Positions 37,438 to 50,202 are shown, numbered from the stretch's first letter. The stretch is 64,000 nt of DNA from Luteimonas yindakuii (GCF_004803715.2 NZ_CP039383.2:1488001-1552000), one strand, 5' to 3'. Numbers and translations are program-made. Notes: generated from the sequence alone by a model not told the origin.

Positions 37438-37746
37438 TCATCCGGCCGGTGGCTGCGCCCGCTGTGCTGCTTCGAACGCGGCGAGCTGCGCAGGCGTCGC
37501 CTCGCGCTGGTGGCGGGCCTTCCATTCGGCGAACGGCATCCCGTAGATGCGTTCGCGCGCGGCGTCCTTGTCCAGCGCGATGCCGCGCCCGGCGGCGGCT
37601 TCGCGGTACCAGTCCGCCAGACAGTTCCTGCAGAAGCCGGCGAGGATCATCAGGTCGATGTTCTGCACATCCGGACGGTGCCCGTTGAGGTGCTGCAGCA
37701 GGCGCCGGAATGCGGCCGCTTCGAGTTCGGTGGTGGTGTCGGTCAT
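37438..37746 (-). CDS. DUF1244 family protein
   Basis: A 102-residue cytoplasmic protein of the DUF1244 family, recognised by HLNGHRPDVQNIDLM, AGFCRNCLADWY and a Tyr-Gly-Met-Pro motif. The C-R-N-C pair and nearby His could bind a metal. No function is established. It is divergent from folD, with 104 bp between them. Confidence 0.85.
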   Translation of the reverse strand: MTDTTTELEAAAFRRLLQHLNGHRPDVQNIDLMILAGFCRNCLADWYREAAAGRGIALDKDAARERIYGMPFAEWKARHQREATPAQLAAFEAAQRAQPPAG

Positions 37747-37850
37747 AGCGGCGCGCCCGGGATGGGCGGGCAGCATCGCGCGCGTGCGCGGTGCCTGCAA
37801 ACCGCGGCCACCATCGGCGACAATGCACCGCCGCGCATTCGACCCCACCG

Positions 37851-40269
<2,419 letters not shown>

Positions 40270-40270
40270 G

Positions 40271-40537
40271 ATGGCCCGCAAGCGTCCGTCGCCGGCCACG
40301 TCTCCTGCCGCTTCGCGTCCGCCGCGCCGGCGTCGTCTCGGCGTGGGCCTGGCCGCACTGGCGCTGGTGGTGATCGTGCTGATGGGCCTGCAGTGGTATC
40401 GCGGCCACCAGCTGGTCCGCTCCTGCACCGGCAACGGCGGCAGCTGGGACGCCGAGCGCCACGCCTGCACCTTCGGCGGCCCCAACGGCGCGCCTTCCTC
40501 CTCAACGTCCGCACCTCCCGAGCCAGCCACGCAATGA
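40271..40537 (+). CDS. Small single-pass membrane protein between guaB and guaA
   Basis: An 88-residue protein I do not recognise. It starts one base after the guaB stop and its own stop overlaps the guaA start (ATGA), so all three are translated together. The N-terminus is very basic (Lys/Arg/Pro), followed by one hydrophobic helix (about residues 24-41, [18 protein letters not shown]), so the N-terminus should be cytoplasmic. The rest has two Cys ([10 protein letters not shown] and HACTFG), which could form a disulphide in the periplasm, and ends in a Ser/Pro tail. The codon use is like its neighbours, so it is likely real. Confidence 0.72.
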   Translation: MARKRPSPATSPAASRPPRRRRLGVGLAALALVVIVLMGLQWYRGHQLVRSCTGNGGSWDAERHACTFGGPNGAPSSSTSAPPEPATQ

Positions 40538-42102
40538 CCGATCTGCACAGCGACAAGATCCTCATCATCGACTTCGGCGCGCAGTACACGCAGCTGATCG
40601 CCCGCCGGATCCGCGAGATCGGCGTCTACTGCGAGGTCTGGGCCTGGGACCACGACCCGTCGGAAATCGCCGGCTTCGGTGCGAAGGGCATCATCCTTTC
40701 GGGCGGCCCGGAATCGACCACGGTCGAGGATTGCCCGGTCGCACCGCAGCAGGTCTTCGACAGCGGCGTGCCGCTGCTCGGCATCTGCTACGGCATGCAG
40801 ACGATGGCCAAGCAGCTGGGCGGCGCCACCGAAGCCGCGGACGCGCGCGAGTACGGCCACGCGGAAGTCACCATCGTCGCCCCCGACCGCCTGTTCGAGG
40901 GCCTGTACGACCATCCGGGTGCGCCGCGCCGGCTCGATGTCTGGATGAGCCATGGCGACCACGTGTCGCAGGCGCCGCCGGGTTTCACCGTGACCGCCAC
41001 CACCGAGCGCGTGCCGGTCGCCGCGTTCGCGCACGACGAGAAGCCCTGGTACGGCGTGCAGTTCCATCCCGAAGTCACGCACACGAAGCAGGGGCGGGCG
41101 CTGCTGGAGCGCTTCGTCGTCGACATCTGCGGCTGCCACACGCTGTGGACGCCGGCCAACATCATCGAGGACCAGATCGCGCGCGTGCGCGAGCAGGTCG
41201 GCAGCGACGAGGTGATCCTCGGCCTGTCGGGCGGCGTCGATTCGTCGGTGGTCGCCGCGCTGCTGCACCAGGCGATCGGCGACCAGCTCACCTGCGTGTT
41301 CGTCGACACCGGCCTGCTGCGCTTCCAGGAAGGCGACCAGGTGATGGCGACCTTTGCCGAGCACCTCGGCGTGCGCGTGGTGCGCGTGGACGCGCACGAA
41401 CGCTATTTCAGCGCGCTGGCCGGCGTCACCGATCCCGAGGCCAAGCGCAAGGTGATCGGCAACCTGTTCGTCGAGATCTTCGACGAGGAAGCCGGCAAGC
41501 GCTCCAACGCGAAATGGCTGGCACAGGGCACGATCTACCCCGACGTGATCGAGTCCGCCGGCAGCAGGACCGGCAAGTCGCACGTCATCAAGAGCCATCA
41601 CAACGTTGGTGGGCTCCCCGAGCACATGAAGATGGGCCTGGTCGAGCCGCTGCGCGAGCTGTTCAAGGACGAGGTGCGTCGGCTGGGCGTGGAACTCGGC
41701 CTGCCGCACAAGATGGTCTACCGCCATCCATTCCCCGGCCCGGGGCTGGGCGTGCGCATCCTCGGCGAGGTGCGGCAGGAGTACGCCCAGCTGCTCGCAC
41801 AGGCGGATGCGATCTTCATCGAGGAGCTGATGCGCTCGGGTCTGTACGACCAGGTCAGCCAGGCCTTCGCGGTCTTCCTGCCGGTGAAGTCGGTCGGCGT
41901 GGTGGGTGATGCGCGTGCCTACGAGTGGGTGATCGCGCTGCGCGCGGTGGAAACCATCGACTTCATGACCGCGCACTGGGCACACCTGCCGTACGATTTT
42001 CTCGGCAGGGTTTCAAACAGGATTATCAACGAGTTGCGTGGTGTTTCTCGCGTAGTTTATGACATCAGCGGCAAGCCGCCGGCGACCATCGAGTGGGAAT
42101 GA
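40534..42102 (+). CDS. guaA: GMP synthase (glutamine-hydrolysing)
   Basis: A 522-residue enzyme converting XMP to GMP. The N-terminal class I glutaminase has the nucleophile in LGICYGMQ and the His-Pro-Glu of FHPEV. The ATP pyrophosphatase P-loop LSGGVDSS is near residue 230. The C-terminal dimerisation domain ends PPATIEWE, the family end. Its start overlaps the small upstream gene. Confidence 0.97.
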   Translation: MTDLHSDKILIIDFGAQYTQLIARRIREIGVYCEVWAWDHDPSEIAGFGAKGIILSGGPESTTVEDCPVAPQQVFDSGVPLLGICYGMQTMAKQLGGATEAADAREYGHAEVTIVAPDRLFEGLYDHPGAPRRLDVWMSHGDHVSQAPPGFTVTATTERVPVAAFAHDEKPWYGVQFHPEVTHTKQGRALLERFVVDICGCHTLWTPANIIEDQIARVREQVGSDEVILGLSGGVDSSVVAALLHQAIGDQLTCVFVDTGLLRFQEGDQVMATFAEHLGVRVVRVDAHERYFSALAGVTDPEAKRKVIGNLFVEIFDEEAGKRSNAKWLAQGTIYPDVIESAGSRTGKSHVIKSHHNVGGLPEHMKMGLVEPLRELFKDEVRRLGVELGLPHKMVYRHPFPGPGLGVRILGEVRQEYAQLLAQADAIFIEELMRSGLYDQVSQAFAVFLPVKSVGVVGDARAYEWVIALRAVETIDFMTAHWAHLPYDFLGRVSNRIINELRGVSRVVYDISGKPPATIEWE

Positions 42103-42129
42103 GGGCGTCCCGGCGAGGAGGTATTCGCG

Positions 42130-42645
42130 ATGGGTTCTGATCCGGAACAACTGCTGCTGCCCGGAAACGACCGGGTGCCGAACAACCCGCGCCTGCCGGT
42201 GCTGGTGTATCGCGCGGTTGCGCGGGGTGCGGATGGCGAAGGCACGGCCTCGGCGCTGGAGCGGATCTTCGCCGCCAACGGCTGGCCGGCGCAGTGGCGT
42301 GCCGGCATCTTCGATTACCACCACTACCACTCGACCTCGCACGAGGTGCTGGGCGTTGCGCGTGGCACGGCGACCGTGCTGCTGGGCGGCCCGGAGGGCG
42401 AGCGGGTGGAGATCGGTGCCGGCGACGTGGTCGTGCTGCCAGCGGGCACCGGTCATTGCCGGGTACGCTGCAGCAATGACTTTCTGGTGGTCGGCGGCTA
42501 TCCCGACGGGCAACAGGATTACGATTTGCGCACAGCACCGCCGACCGACGACATCCGCGAACGCATTGCCGCGGTCCCGGTGCCACCGCAGGATCCGGTA
42601 CAGGGCCGTGATGGCGCACTGGTTCGCCTGTGGGCTGCCGGCTGA
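42130..42645 (+). CDS. Cupin-domain protein (YjlB-like)
   Basis: A 171-residue single-domain cupin. The metal-binding motif 1 is HHYHSTSHEVLGV, with a following Gly-x-Ala-x-Val, and motif 2 is GDVVVLPAGTGHCRV. This matches the YjlB family, whose role is unknown. GAGGAGG precedes the start. It follows guaA by 27 bp and may be co-transcribed with it. A repeat-rich intergenic region follows. Confidence 0.82.
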   Translation: MGSDPEQLLLPGNDRVPNNPRLPVLVYRAVARGADGEGTASALERIFAANGWPAQWRAGIFDYHHYHSTSHEVLGVARGTATVLLGGPEGERVEIGAGDVVVLPAGTGHCRVRCSNDFLVVGGYPDGQQDYDLRTAPPTDDIRERIAAVPVPPQDPVQGRDGALVRLWAAG

Positions 42646-42815
42646 CAATCCACGCGCGGCGCCAGGTGTGCAGAGGATGGAACAGGCACCTGCGGCACGC
42701 GCCCAGGTGAGCTGCCTCCCTGTCCCGTGTGATTGCCGAGGCCCGGTCATTCGGGATGACGCGCAACTGCATCCGTGACGAGCGGCTCCGTTGGGCTCCG
42801 CGCTGCCCGTCGCGC

Positions 42816-42912
42816 GCACCGGGGGGTGTGCTCCCCCGGCCGGAGTCCGCGTCCAGCTACCACGGCCGGCCGCCGGCCATCCATGGCCGGCTGGGAGCAT
42901 ACCCCCCGGTGC
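42816..42912 (+). repeat. Structured intergenic element, copy A
   Basis: Outer arms of 20 bp (42816-42835 and 42893-42912) pair with one mismatch, GCACCGGGGGG on the left and CCCCCCGGTGC on the right. Inside is a 48-bp core (42845-42892) that begins GTCCGCGTCC and ends with the hairpin GCCGGCCAT-CC-ATGGCCGGC. Copy B at 43209-43324 has the same layout, inverted. Confidence 0.82.
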
Positions 42913-42950
42913 ACACGACGGGCTCAGACGTTCTTCGGCTTCGGCACGGA

Positions 42951-42995
42951 GAGCGGGAGCGGGTGGATGAAGTCTGCTGCAACCCTCTCCCGCTC
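42951..42995. repeat. Intergenic inverted repeat
   Basis: GAGCGGGAG at 42951-42959 pairs perfectly with CTCCCGCTC at 42987-42995, in the gene-free stretch between the two structured elements. Its sequence resembles the CCCTCTCCCGC palindromes common between xanthomonad genes. Confidence 0.5.
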
Positions 42996-43119
42996 GTGGA
43001 GTGAGGCGGCTCGCATGCCGGCGAACGCCGGAGCGGTGACGTGAGGGCCGGGCACGGAGCGAGATGCCCCGAAGGGGCGGATGAGGCGTCCTCCTGCGCG
43101 GCATTGGCCCTCACCCCCG

Positions 43120-43145
43120 CCCCTCTTCCGCACGCGGGAGAGGGG
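43120..43145. repeat. Intergenic CCCTCTTCCGC palindrome
   Basis: CCCCTCTTCCGC and GCGGGAGAGGGG form a 12-bp stem with one mismatch and a 2-nt loop. The form is the same as the GC-rich GGGAGAGGGG palindromes seen in many xanthomonad intergenic regions. The rest of 42646-43414 has no gene I can support. Confidence 0.5.
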
Positions 43146-43208
43146 TTCCCAAGCCACCAGCTGTCTGTTCTGGGCCTTTGATCTCCCCCAGAAGCGACGA
43201 CAGGTCGG

Positions 43209-43324
43209 AGCCCACCGCGGACGCAGGGGGATGTCCAGAGCCGGCCATGGATGGCCGGCGACGGATGTGGGTAGCAGGACGCGGACCCATCCGGCTGGGC
43301 ATCCCCCTGTGGCCGCGGTGGGCT
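43209..43324 (-). repeat. Structured intergenic element, copy B (inverted)
   Basis: Arms of 30 bp (43209-43238 and 43295-43324) pair with three mismatches. The 48-bp core at 43239-43286, read on the minus strand, aligns without gaps to the core of copy A, with 38 or so identical bases, including the first 10 and last 22. The arms have a different sequence from those of copy A yet keep the pairing. Confidence 0.82.
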
Positions 43325-43414
43325 GCCGGATGCCGGACGCCCGACACCCGACAAGCGACCCTCGATCCACCGAAGAACCTAGAATTCCATTCCCTCCGTG
43401 GCCCCGGCACTGTC

Positions 43415-43927
43415 TTGATCGACGAACCCCAGATCACCGCAACAGCACCCGCGCTTACGGTCGATGACGAGCGCTGGATGGGTCATGCGCTGGCGCTGGC
43501 CGAGCGTGCCGAACGCGAGCATGACGAGATCCCGGTGGGTGCGGTGCTGGTGTCGGCGCAGGGCGAAGTGCTGGGCGAGGGCTGGAACCTCAACATCTGC
43601 CATCGCGACCCCACCGCACACGCCGAGATCGTGGCGCTGCGCGAAGGCGGCCGGCGGCTGGACAACCACCGCCTGCTGGGCACCACGCTCTACGTGACGC
43701 TCGAACCCTGCGCGATGTGCGCGATGGCGATGGTGCATGCACGCGTGGCGCGCGTGGTCTACGCGGCGGCCGATCCGAAGACCGGCGCGGCCGGCAGCGT
43801 GTTCGACCTGCTCGCCGATCCACGCCACAACCACCGCGTCGCCGTCACCGGTGGCGTGCTGGCCGCGGAAGCCGGCGTCCGCCTGACCAACTATTTCCGC
43901 CGCAAGCGGGGCAAGCCGCCGCTTTGA
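43415..43927 (+). CDS. tadA: tRNA-specific adenosine deaminase
   Basis: A 170-residue zinc enzyme that deaminates A34 of tRNA-Arg(ACG) to inosine. The zinc site is [11 protein letters not shown] with catalytic Glu and PCAMCAMAM with two Cys. The start is uncertain: the TTG at 43415 gives the usual N-terminal length, while the first ATG (43478) would cut into the first helix (ALALAERA). An upstream open frame runs through the repeat region and is not believed coding. Confidence 0.9.
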   Translation: MIDEPQITATAPALTVDDERWMGHALALAERAEREHDEIPVGAVLVSAQGEVLGEGWNLNICHRDPTAHAEIVALREGGRRLDNHRLLGTTLYVTLEPCAMCAMAMVHARVARVVYAAADPKTGAAGSVFDLLADPRHNHRVAVTGGVLAAEAGVRLTNYFRRKRGKPPL

Positions 43928-43946
43928 CGCGGAGACGGCAGCGGCG

Positions 43947-44438
43947 TCACGGCGCCGGTGGAGGACGATGCAGACGATGCGCGCGCGCGTGGGCGTCGTC
44001 CATCTCGTGGTTCACCGCCGCCACCGCGAGCGAAGCCTCCCGCGCCAGCACCACGCTGGCGGTCAGCATCGACAGCACCCCGAGCACGGCAAGCAGCGTC
44101 GGCAGCTGGGACAGCCGGTGCCCGAGCAGGGCATCACCGGCAATGCTGAGGCTGGTGCCGACGAAGCAGCTGATCGCGACGTAGAACAGCTGGCTTGCGC
44201 GCAGCAGCATCCGGCTGCGGGTGCGTTGCAGGGCGATGCGTTTCTCGATCACAACGCGTTCGGCCGGGTCGTCGTTGTCGGCGAGCTCGCGCATCAGCCC
44301 GCGGGCACGGTCGACCATCCGCGCCAGGCGCGAGTTGGCCGTGGTCAGCAGCGCCGCGGTGGCGGTCAGGAACAGCGCCGGCGCCAGCATCGACGTGAGG
44401 ATGGCGTAGTGGCTGAGTGGCAGTGGTGGCATCGGCAT
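43947..44438 (-). CDS. DUF2721 family membrane protein
   Basis: A 163-residue integral membrane protein with three hydrophobic segments (residues 12-30, 84-104 and 110-132). Between the first two is a charged stretch ([16 protein letters not shown]) typical of DUF2721. The function is unknown. It converges with tadA (19 bp apart) and diverges from orn. Confidence 0.78.
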   Translation of the reverse strand: MPMPPLPLSHYAILTSMLAPALFLTATAALLTTANSRLARMVDRARGLMRELADNDDPAERVVIEKRIALQRTRSRMLLRASQLFYVAISCFVGTSLSIAGDALLGHRLSQLPTLLAVLGVLSMLTASVVLAREASLAVAAVNHEMDDAHARAHRLHRPPPAP

Positions 44439-44458
44439 GGGGAGCGGGAGCGGTGGGA

Positions 44459-44464
44459 TATGAT
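44459..44464 (+). promoter_or_regulatory. Candidate -10 box of orn
   Basis: TATGAT ends 36 bp before the orn start codon. It matches five of six consensus bases, but the -35 region is weak. Confidence 0.35.
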
Positions 44465-44500
44465 GCGCCGTCCTTCAATGACACGCGAAAAAGGATGGCG

Positions 44501-45058
44501 ATGGAACAGGCGGGCGAGGGCAGGCTGATCTGGATCGACCTGGAAATGACGGGTCTGGATACCGACCGCGACGCGATCCTCGAGATCGCCACCATCGTCA
44601 CCGACGCGCAGCTCAACGTGCTGGCGGAAGGGCCGGACTGCGCGATCGCGCAGCCGCTGACGGTGCTCGAAGGCATGGACGAGTGGAATCGCACCCAGCA
44701 CGGACGCTCCGGGCTGTGGCGTCGGGTGCTGGAGGAAGGCGTGCCGCTGGCCGACGCCGAAGCGCGCACGCTGGAGTTCCTGCGCGAGTGGGTGCCCGAG
44801 CGTGCGTCGCCGATGTGCGGCAACTCGATCTGCCAGGACCGTCGCTTCCTGCACCGGCTGATGCCCTCGCTGGAGCGCTACTTCCACTACCGCAACCTCG
44901 ACGTCAGCACGGTCAAGGAACTCGCGCGGCGGTGGGCGCCCTCGGTGCTGCACGGGGTGCGCAAGCAGGCGGCGCATACGGCGATGAGCGACGTCAGGGA
45001 TTCGATCGCGGAGCTCCGCTACTACCGCGCGCACATGGGCATCTTCGCCGCGGACTGA
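44501..45058 (+). CDS. orn: Oligoribonuclease
   Basis: A 185-residue 3'-5' exonuclease that degrades short RNA, including pGpG from c-di-GMP breakdown, so it matters to the c-di-GMP circuits here. DEDDh motifs are present: [20 protein letters not shown] and [15 protein letters not shown] is six bases before the ATG at 44501; the in-frame ATG at 44495 would be too close. It converges with cheB. Confidence 0.95.
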   Translation: MEQAGEGRLIWIDLEMTGLDTDRDAILEIATIVTDAQLNVLAEGPDCAIAQPLTVLEGMDEWNRTQHGRSGLWRRVLEEGVPLADAEARTLEFLREWVPERASPMCGNSICQDRRFLHRLMPSLERYFHYRNLDVSTVKELARRWAPSVLHGVRKQAAHTAMSDVRDSIAELRYYRAHMGIFAAD

Positions 45059-45169
45059 CCGCCGACGGGTGCGTGGTGCGCGCCTGCGCGCCGGTATCGG
45101 TTGCGGCGGAGTAGTCGTCCACAGCCTCTTGCGCGGGACGCAGTTGCGCAGGTGATCCCCGCCGATGGA

Positions 45170-46240
45170 TCAGGGATGCGGTTGGCTCGCCCAGCCCAGC
45201 AACCGCGTGGCGATGGCATCGAGCGGCACGATCTCGGTCGCCGCGCCCAACTTCACCGCCGCACCGGGCATGCCCCAGACGACGCTGGTCGCCTCGTCCT
45301 GCACCAGGGTCGCCGCGCCGGCCTCGCGCATCTCGAGCAGGCCGCGTGCACCGTCGTCGCCCATGCCCGTGAGCAGCGCGCCTATCGCATTGGCACCGGC
45401 TGCCCGCGCCACCGAGCGGAACAGCACGTCCACCGCCGGCTTGTGGCGGTTGACCGGTTCGCCATCGTCGACACGCAGGCGCCAGCCACCGCCATGTCGC
45501 AGCACGGCGAGGTGGCGACCGCCCGGCGGCAGGTAGGCATGGCCACGCAGGACGGTCTCGCCATCGCGTGCCTCGCGCACGGTCATCGCCGAATGCCGGT
45601 CGAGGCGCTCGGCGAACGCGACGCTGAAGCTGGCCGGCAGGTGCTGGGCGAGTACCACCGCCGGCGTATCGGCAGGCAGCTGTTGCAGTACCACCCGCAA
45701 CGCCTCGGTGCCGCCGGCGGAAGCACCCAGTGCGATCAGGCGCTGGTTGCCGTGCAGCGGCAGCGGGCGGACCGCGGGGGGTGGTGGTGGCGCCGGTACA
45801 GCCGTGGGCGGCACGCGGGCCGGCAGGCGCACCCGCGCGCGCGCGGCCTGCTTCACCTTGTCGACGATTTCCTCGGCATAGCGCTGCAGCCCGCGGGCGA
45901 CGTCGAGGCGTGGCTTGGAGACCACGTCCACCGCGCCGAGCGCCAGTGCCTGCAGGGTGGTCTGCGCGCCGCGCTCGGTCAGCGACGACACCATCACCAC
46001 CGGCATCGGCTGCAGCCGCATCAACTGCTCGAGGAATTCGAGCCCGCTCATGCGCGGCATCTCGATGTCGAGGGTGATGACATCGGGTTGCAGGCGCTGG
46101 ATCTTGTCGCGCGCGATCAGCGGGTCGGCCGCGGTGCCGACGACCTCGATCCCCGCATCCGCGGCGAGGATCTCCGACAGCATCTGGCGCACCACCGCCG
46201 AGTCGTCGACGACCAGTACGCGCACCGGCCTGGTGGTCAC
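45170..46240 (-). CDS. cheB: Chemotaxis methylesterase/glutamine deamidase CheB
   Basis: A 356-residue response regulator that demethylates receptors. The receiver domain has Asp12/13 and the phosphorylated Asp58 (VITLDIEMP). A Pro-rich linker follows; the esterase catalytic Ser is in [12 protein letters not shown], His in LAQHLP, and Asp in LTGMGDDGA. The GTG start overlaps the cheD stop (GTGA). Last gene of the cheR-cheD-cheB unit. Confidence 0.95.
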   Translation of the reverse strand: MTTRPVRVLVVDDSAVVRQMLSEILAADAGIEVVGTAADPLIARDKIQRLQPDVITLDIEMPRMSGLEFLEQLMRLQPMPVVMVSSLTERGAQTTLQALALGAVDVVSKPRLDVARGLQRYAEEIVDKVKQAARARVRLPARVPPTAVPAPPPPPAVRPLPLHGNQRLIALGASAGGTEALRVVLQQLPADTPAVVLAQHLPASFSVAFAERLDRHSAMTVREARDGETVLRGHAYLPPGGRHLAVLRHGGGWRLRVDDGEPVNRHKPAVDVLFRSVARAAGANAIGALLTGMGDDGARGLLEMREAGAATLVQDEATSVVWGMPGAAVKLGAATEIVPLDAIATRLLGWASQPHP

Positions 46241-46827
46241 TCGAACAGCTCCACGCCACCGCTGGTGGGCGTGCCGGACAGGCGCGCGCGCACGGCGGTT
46301 TCGGTCGCGGCCACTTCGGCCTCGTGCGCGTGCGGCAGCCGCTGCACCATCACCCGGCCGGTGTCGGGAAAGAACCACACCTTGCGCGGATGGATGCCGC
46401 GCAGGTCGGAGGCGATGACCGGAATGCGCTCGGCACCGAGGTAGGTGGCGACGAAGTCGGCATTGCGGGTGCCCACCGGGTTGCTGGTGAAACCGCGCAG
46501 CACGTTGGCGCCCCCGAACACCTTGGCTTCGAGCCGGCGCCGGTTGGCACCGCGCTTGAGCAGGTCGTTGATCAGGAGCTCCATTGCGTGGCTGCCGTAA
46601 CGCGCGGGCGCACCGTCGTCGGCACTGCCGTCGGGCAGCATGAAATGGTTCATGCCGCCGATGCCCAGCAGCGGATCGCGCAGGCACGCGGCCACGCATG
46701 AGCCCAGCACGGTGACCAGCGCGGTGCCGTCGTCCACCACCAGGTACTGGGTGGGCAGCAGCTTGGCGGCCTGCACCTGGAAGCGGGCGTCGCGGTAGCG
46801 CAGCACGTCCTCGGCGGCGACGCTCAT
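46237..46827 (-). CDS. cheD: Chemoreceptor glutamine deamidase CheD
   Basis: A 196-residue enzyme that converts receptor Gln to Glu. The catalytic Cys is in [12 protein letters not shown], His in GGMNHFMLP, and Thr in the following conserved helix ([15 protein letters not shown] region). The ATG overlaps the cheR stop (ATGA). CheD with CheB and CheR shows that this pathway adapts by receptor modification. Confidence 0.94.
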   Translation of the reverse strand: MSVAAEDVLRYRDARFQVQAAKLLPTQYLVVDDGTALVTVLGSCVAACLRDPLLGIGGMNHFMLPDGSADDGAPARYGSHAMELLINDLLKRGANRRRLEAKVFGGANVLRGFTSNPVGTRNADFVATYLGAERIPVIASDLRGIHPRKVWFFPDTGRVMVQRLPHAHEAEVAATETAVRARLSGTPTSGGVELFE

Positions 46828-47693
46828 CGGTCGGCCTCCGCGCGGCGGTACAGCGTGCGCCCGCACGGGCGGATCAGGTCGGCCGCATGCAGGTAGTTCT
46901 CGGAATGGCCGGTGTAGAGTAGGCCTTCCGGCGCGAGATGGGTGACCAGGCGGGAGAGGATGGCGCGCTGGGTGGGCTTGTCGAAATAGATCATCACGTT
47001 GCGGCAGAACAGTGCCACCACGTCGCCGTCGATGTCGTAGCGCGGCTGCAACAGGTTGAGCGCCTCGAAGCGCACCAGCGCCTGCAGTTCCGGGCGCACC
47101 CGGCAACGGCCGGCCTGCGGCCCCTTGCCGCGCAGGAAGTAGCGGCGCAGCAGCGCGGGTTCCAGCGACGCGACCCGCTCGAGCGGATAGACGCCGGTGG
47201 CCGCGGTGTCGAGCACCTGGGTGTCGATATCGGTGGCGAGGATGCGCACCGGCGGGCTGAGCGTGCCGAACGCCTCGCACGCGGCGATCGCCATCGAATA
47301 GGGTTCCTCGCCGGTGGAGGCCGCGCACGACCACAGTCGCAGCGGCTGCCGCACGGCGGGTGCGGCCGCATGTGCGAGCAGCTCTTCGCGGAGACGTTCG
47401 AAGTGGTGCGGTTCGCGGAAGAAGGCGGTGAGGTTGGTGGTCAGGGCGTTGATGAAGCCCTGCAGTTCGCCGTCGCCACCGCCCTCGATGTGGTCGAGGT
47501 AGTCACGGAAGCTGTCGATCCCGAGCGCGCGCAGGCGCCGCGACAGCCGCCCGTAGACCATGTCGCGCTTGGCCGGGCCGAGCGAGATTCCGGCATGGCG
47601 ATGGATGAGTTCGCAGACGCGGCGGAAATCGCGGTCATGGAACACGAACTCGCGCGCCTCGGGTGGCGCGGGCAGGAGTGAGCTGGCCGACAT
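46824..47693 (-). CDS. cheR: Chemoreceptor methyltransferase CheR
   Basis: A 289-residue SAM-dependent enzyme that methylates receptor Glu residues. The N-terminal helical domain binds the receptor ([15 protein letters not shown]). The SAM-binding site follows ([19 protein letters not shown]), then [14 protein letters not shown]. The upstream MCP ends in DWQEF, a likely CheR-tethering tail. A FliA-type -10 lies 25 bp before the start. Confidence 0.95.
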   Translation of the reverse strand: MSASSLLPAPPEAREFVFHDRDFRRVCELIHRHAGISLGPAKRDMVYGRLSRRLRALGIDSFRDYLDHIEGGGDGELQGFINALTTNLTAFFREPHHFERLREELLAHAAAPAVRQPLRLWSCAASTGEEPYSMAIAACEAFGTLSPPVRILATDIDTQVLDTAATGVYPLERVASLEPALLRRYFLRGKGPQAGRCRVRPELQALVRFEALNLLQPRYDIDGDVVALFCRNVMIYFDKPTQRAILSRLVTHLAPEGLLYTGHSENYLHAADLIRPCGRTLYRRAEADR

Positions 47694-47717
47694 GGATCCG
47701 TCTCGGGTGACACAGCG

Positions 47718-47744
47718 TTATCGGCCGGAGGCACGCGGACTGAA
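47718..47744 (-). promoter_or_regulatory. FliA (sigma-28) promoter of cheR-cheD-cheB, weak -35
   Basis: Minus strand: TTCAGTCC, 11 bp, GCCGATAA. The -10 box is a perfect match to the sigma-28 consensus (GCCGATAA), while the -35 is poor. It lies 25 bp before cheR. Confidence 0.5.
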
Positions 47745-47781
47745 GCGTCGGGCCCAGGCGCGCCACCACAGCGTCCACACG

Positions 47782-47812
47782 GCAGAACGCCGGCGCGGGG
47801 CCGGCGTCCTGC
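47782..47812 (-). other. Hairpin after the MCP gene
   Basis: ACGCCGGC and GCCGGCGT form an 8-bp stem around GCGGG, extended by four pairs after one mismatch. There is no U-tract. It lies between the MCP stop and the cheR promoter. Confidence 0.45.
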
Positions 47813-47832
47813 ATGCGAGGCGTAGCGGTGGA

Positions 47833-50202
47833 TCAGAACTCCTGCCAGTCCTCGCCGGCGGTGGCGAGTGCGGGCTCGACACGCTTGCGCGATGCGGCCG
47901 GGCGGCCGCGCTCCTGGGTCGCTGCCACCGGCCTTGCGGCGGTGCGCGCAGGGCTTGCGGTGTCCGCCGCGGCATCGGCGGCGTGCAGCTGGAACACCGA
48001 GACCACGTCGGCAAGCTGCCCGGCCTGTTCTTCCATGCTGCGCGCGGCGGCGGAGGCTTCTTCCACCAGCGCGGCGTTCTGCTGGGTGGTTTCGTCCATC
48101 TGGGTGATGGTCTGGTTGACCTGCTCGATGCCCGAGGCCTGTTCCTGCGAGGCCGCGGAGATCTCCGCCATGATGTCGGTCACGCGCTGCACCGAGGCGA
48201 CCATTTCGACCATGGTCTTGCCGGCTTCCGAGGCCAGCGCGGAACCGTTGCCGACCTTGTCGACCGAATCCTCGATCAGGCCCTTGATCTCCTTGGCCGC
48301 GGTGGCCGAACGCTGCGCCAGCGAACGCACCTCGGCGGCGACGACGGCGAAGCCGCGGCCCTGCTCGCCGGCACGTGCGGCTTCCACCGCCGCGTTGAGG
48401 GCGAGGATGTTGGTCTGGAACGCGATGCCGTCGATGACCGAGATGATCTCGGCGATGCGCCGCGAGGACTGCTCGATCTCGCGCATCGTGCCGACCACCT
48501 GGCCGACCACGTCGCCGCCGCGCGTCGCGACGCCGGCCGCGCCGATCGCCAGCTGGTTGGCCTGGTGGGCGTGCTCGGCGTTCTGCTTGACGGTGGAGGT
48601 GAGCTCCTCCATCGAGGCCGCGGTTTCCTCGAGGTTGGCCGCCTGCTGCTCGGTGCGGCGCGAGAGGTCGTTGTTGCCGGAGACGATCTCGCTCGATGCG
48701 GTGTTGATGGCACGCGAGGCGCGCTGGATGCTGCCGACCAGGCTGGTCAGCTGCGCGGTGGTGCGGTTGGCGTCGTCGCGCATCTGCGCGAACACACCCT
48801 GGTAGTCGCCTTCCATGCGCGCGGTGAGGTCACCCTCGGCCAGCGCCTGCAACACGCTGGACACCCCTTCGAGGCTCTTGCCGTTGGCGTCGAGCAGTCC
48901 GTTGAGCTGGCTGGCGAGCTGCAGGTAGAAGCCCTGCTTGCCCTTCAGCTCGATGCGCTGCGACAGGTCGCCGGCGGCGGCAGCGTTGACGACGCTGGCG
49001 AGTTCGGCTTCCACCCGCACCTGCGGGGTGCGGTCGCGCCACTCGACCACGTAGCCGAGCAGGGTGCCTTCGGCATCGTCCACGCGTGCGACGGTCTGCA
49101 CGAAGTGCGCATCGCCCATCGAGATCTCGCCCTGGTGGGTGCCCTGCAGGCGCTCCAGCATGCCGGCGATCAGTGCCGGTTCGCGATGGAAGCCGTCGAT
49201 GTTGGTGCCGATGAGGTTGTTGAAATCGAAGTGCGGCAGGTCCTTGTGGATCTCCGACTCGTACTGGCCGAGCAGGGTGGTGACGGCCTGGTTGGTGTAG
49301 ATGATGTTGCGCTGCGGGTCGGCGATCATGACGCTGGTACCGGAGCTGTCGAGGGCGGTACGGATGCGCAGGTTCTCGCCGGCGATGCGCTGGTCGCGCT
49401 CGATGCGCTCGCGCAGGTCGCCCTGCATGTGCTGCATGGCCTTGAGCAGGTCGCCGATCTCGTCCTCGCGGTCGGCTTCGATCTCGTTGTCGAGCTGGCC
49501 CGCCGCGACCGCGTTCGCCACGTCGACGGCACGGTGCAGGCTGCGCGTCAGCGCCTTGGCCACGAACCATGCGATCGCAAGGCCGCCACCGACGCCGGCC
49601 AGCAGCATCAGCAGCACCAGGGTGGTGACCGTGGTGTGGGTGGTGGCCGCGTCGGCCTGCGCATGCTCGGCGAGCACGTTCTCGTGGGCGATGACCGCAT
49701 CCACGGCCGCACCGGCGGCGCCGTGCAGGCGGTGGGTGTCACCGAGGAAGGTGTCGAGCGCGTCCTCGGGAAGATCGAGATCGATCATCTCGTTGACGTC
49801 GGCGTAGGACTGGCGGGCTTCCGCCCAGGCAGCGGTCGCGGTGCCATGCAGCGTCCGCTGCTGCGACTCGCCGGCCGGCAGGGCGGCCTCGTAGCGCTGC
49901 AGCGTTTCCTCGATGCGCTGGTCGAGGTCGCGGGTCTGCTCGCGCGCCTGCGCCTTCACCGCGTCACTGGCGCGGATCAGCCCGCGGTAGGAGTTGTTGC
50001 GGTATTCGGCCAGCAGCAGCTTGACCTCGTTGGCGGTGGCGACCGACGTCATCGTGCCGTTGACGAGCTGGTTGGTCTCCCGCGCCAGCGAAGCCATGCC
50101 GGTGTAGGCCACGATGCCCTGTACCACCATCAGGACCAGCACGATGCCGAAGGCCAGCATCAGCTTGTAGGAGAGCTTGAGGTTCTTGAGGCGCTGCATC
50201 AT
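47833..50202 (-). CDS. Methyl-accepting chemotaxis protein with PAS domain
   Basis: A 789-residue chemoreceptor. Membrane helices at about 14-34 and 190-212 enclose a periplasmic four-helix-bundle-like sensor. A HAMP domain follows, then a PAS domain (about 275-395, with [20 protein letters not shown]), a second HAMP-like region, and the signalling domain with the highly conserved tip ([20 protein letters not shown]). The C-terminus is E-D-W-Q-E-F, matching the xWxxF tail that binds CheR. No ligand can be deduced. It follows a secreted-protein gene by 75 bp, both behind a FliA promoter. Confidence 0.93.
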   Translation of the reverse strand: MMQRLKNLKLSYKLMLAFGIVLVLMVVQGIVAYTGMASLARETNQLVNGTMTSVATANEVKLLLAEYRNNSYRGLIRASDAVKAQAREQTRDLDQRIEETLQRYEAALPAGESQQRTLHGTATAAWAEARQSYADVNEMIDLDLPEDALDTFLGDTHRLHGAAGAAVDAVIAHENVLAEHAQADAATTHTTVTTLVLLMLLAGVGGGLAIAWFVAKALTRSLHRAVDVANAVAAGQLDNEIEADREDEIGDLLKAMQHMQGDLRERIERDQRIAGENLRIRTALDSSGTSVMIADPQRNIIYTNQAVTTLLGQYESEIHKDLPHFDFNNLIGTNIDGFHREPALIAGMLERLQGTHQGEISMGDAHFVQTVARVDDAEGTLLGYVVEWRDRTPQVRVEAELASVVNAAAAGDLSQRIELKGKQGFYLQLASQLNGLLDANGKSLEGVSSVLQALAEGDLTARMEGDYQGVFAQMRDDANRTTAQLTSLVGSIQRASRAINTASSEIVSGNNDLSRRTEQQAANLEETAASMEELTSTVKQNAEHAHQANQLAIGAAGVATRGGDVVGQVVGTMREIEQSSRRIAEIISVIDGIAFQTNILALNAAVEAARAGEQGRGFAVVAAEVRSLAQRSATAAKEIKGLIEDSVDKVGNGSALASEAGKTMVEMVASVQRVTDIMAEISAASQEQASGIEQVNQTITQMDETTQQNAALVEEASAAARSMEEQAGQLADVVSVFQLHAADAAADTASPARTAARPVAATQERGRPAASRKRVEPALATAGEDWQEF

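Noticed and set aside
42729..43044. Short open frames within the repeat-rich gap after the cupin gene
   Set aside because: They are made of palindromic repeat sequence, overlap each other in several frames and lack start signals.
43178..43414. An upstream extension of tadA by 79 codons
   Set aside because: It runs through repeat element B and its product is not like any TadA N-terminus; the TTG at 43415 gives the expected length.
47694..47832. A small RNA gene between the MCP and cheR
   Set aside because: There is a hairpin but no U-tract, and the FliA-like box there is oriented to cheR; no independent promoter for an RNA is seen.
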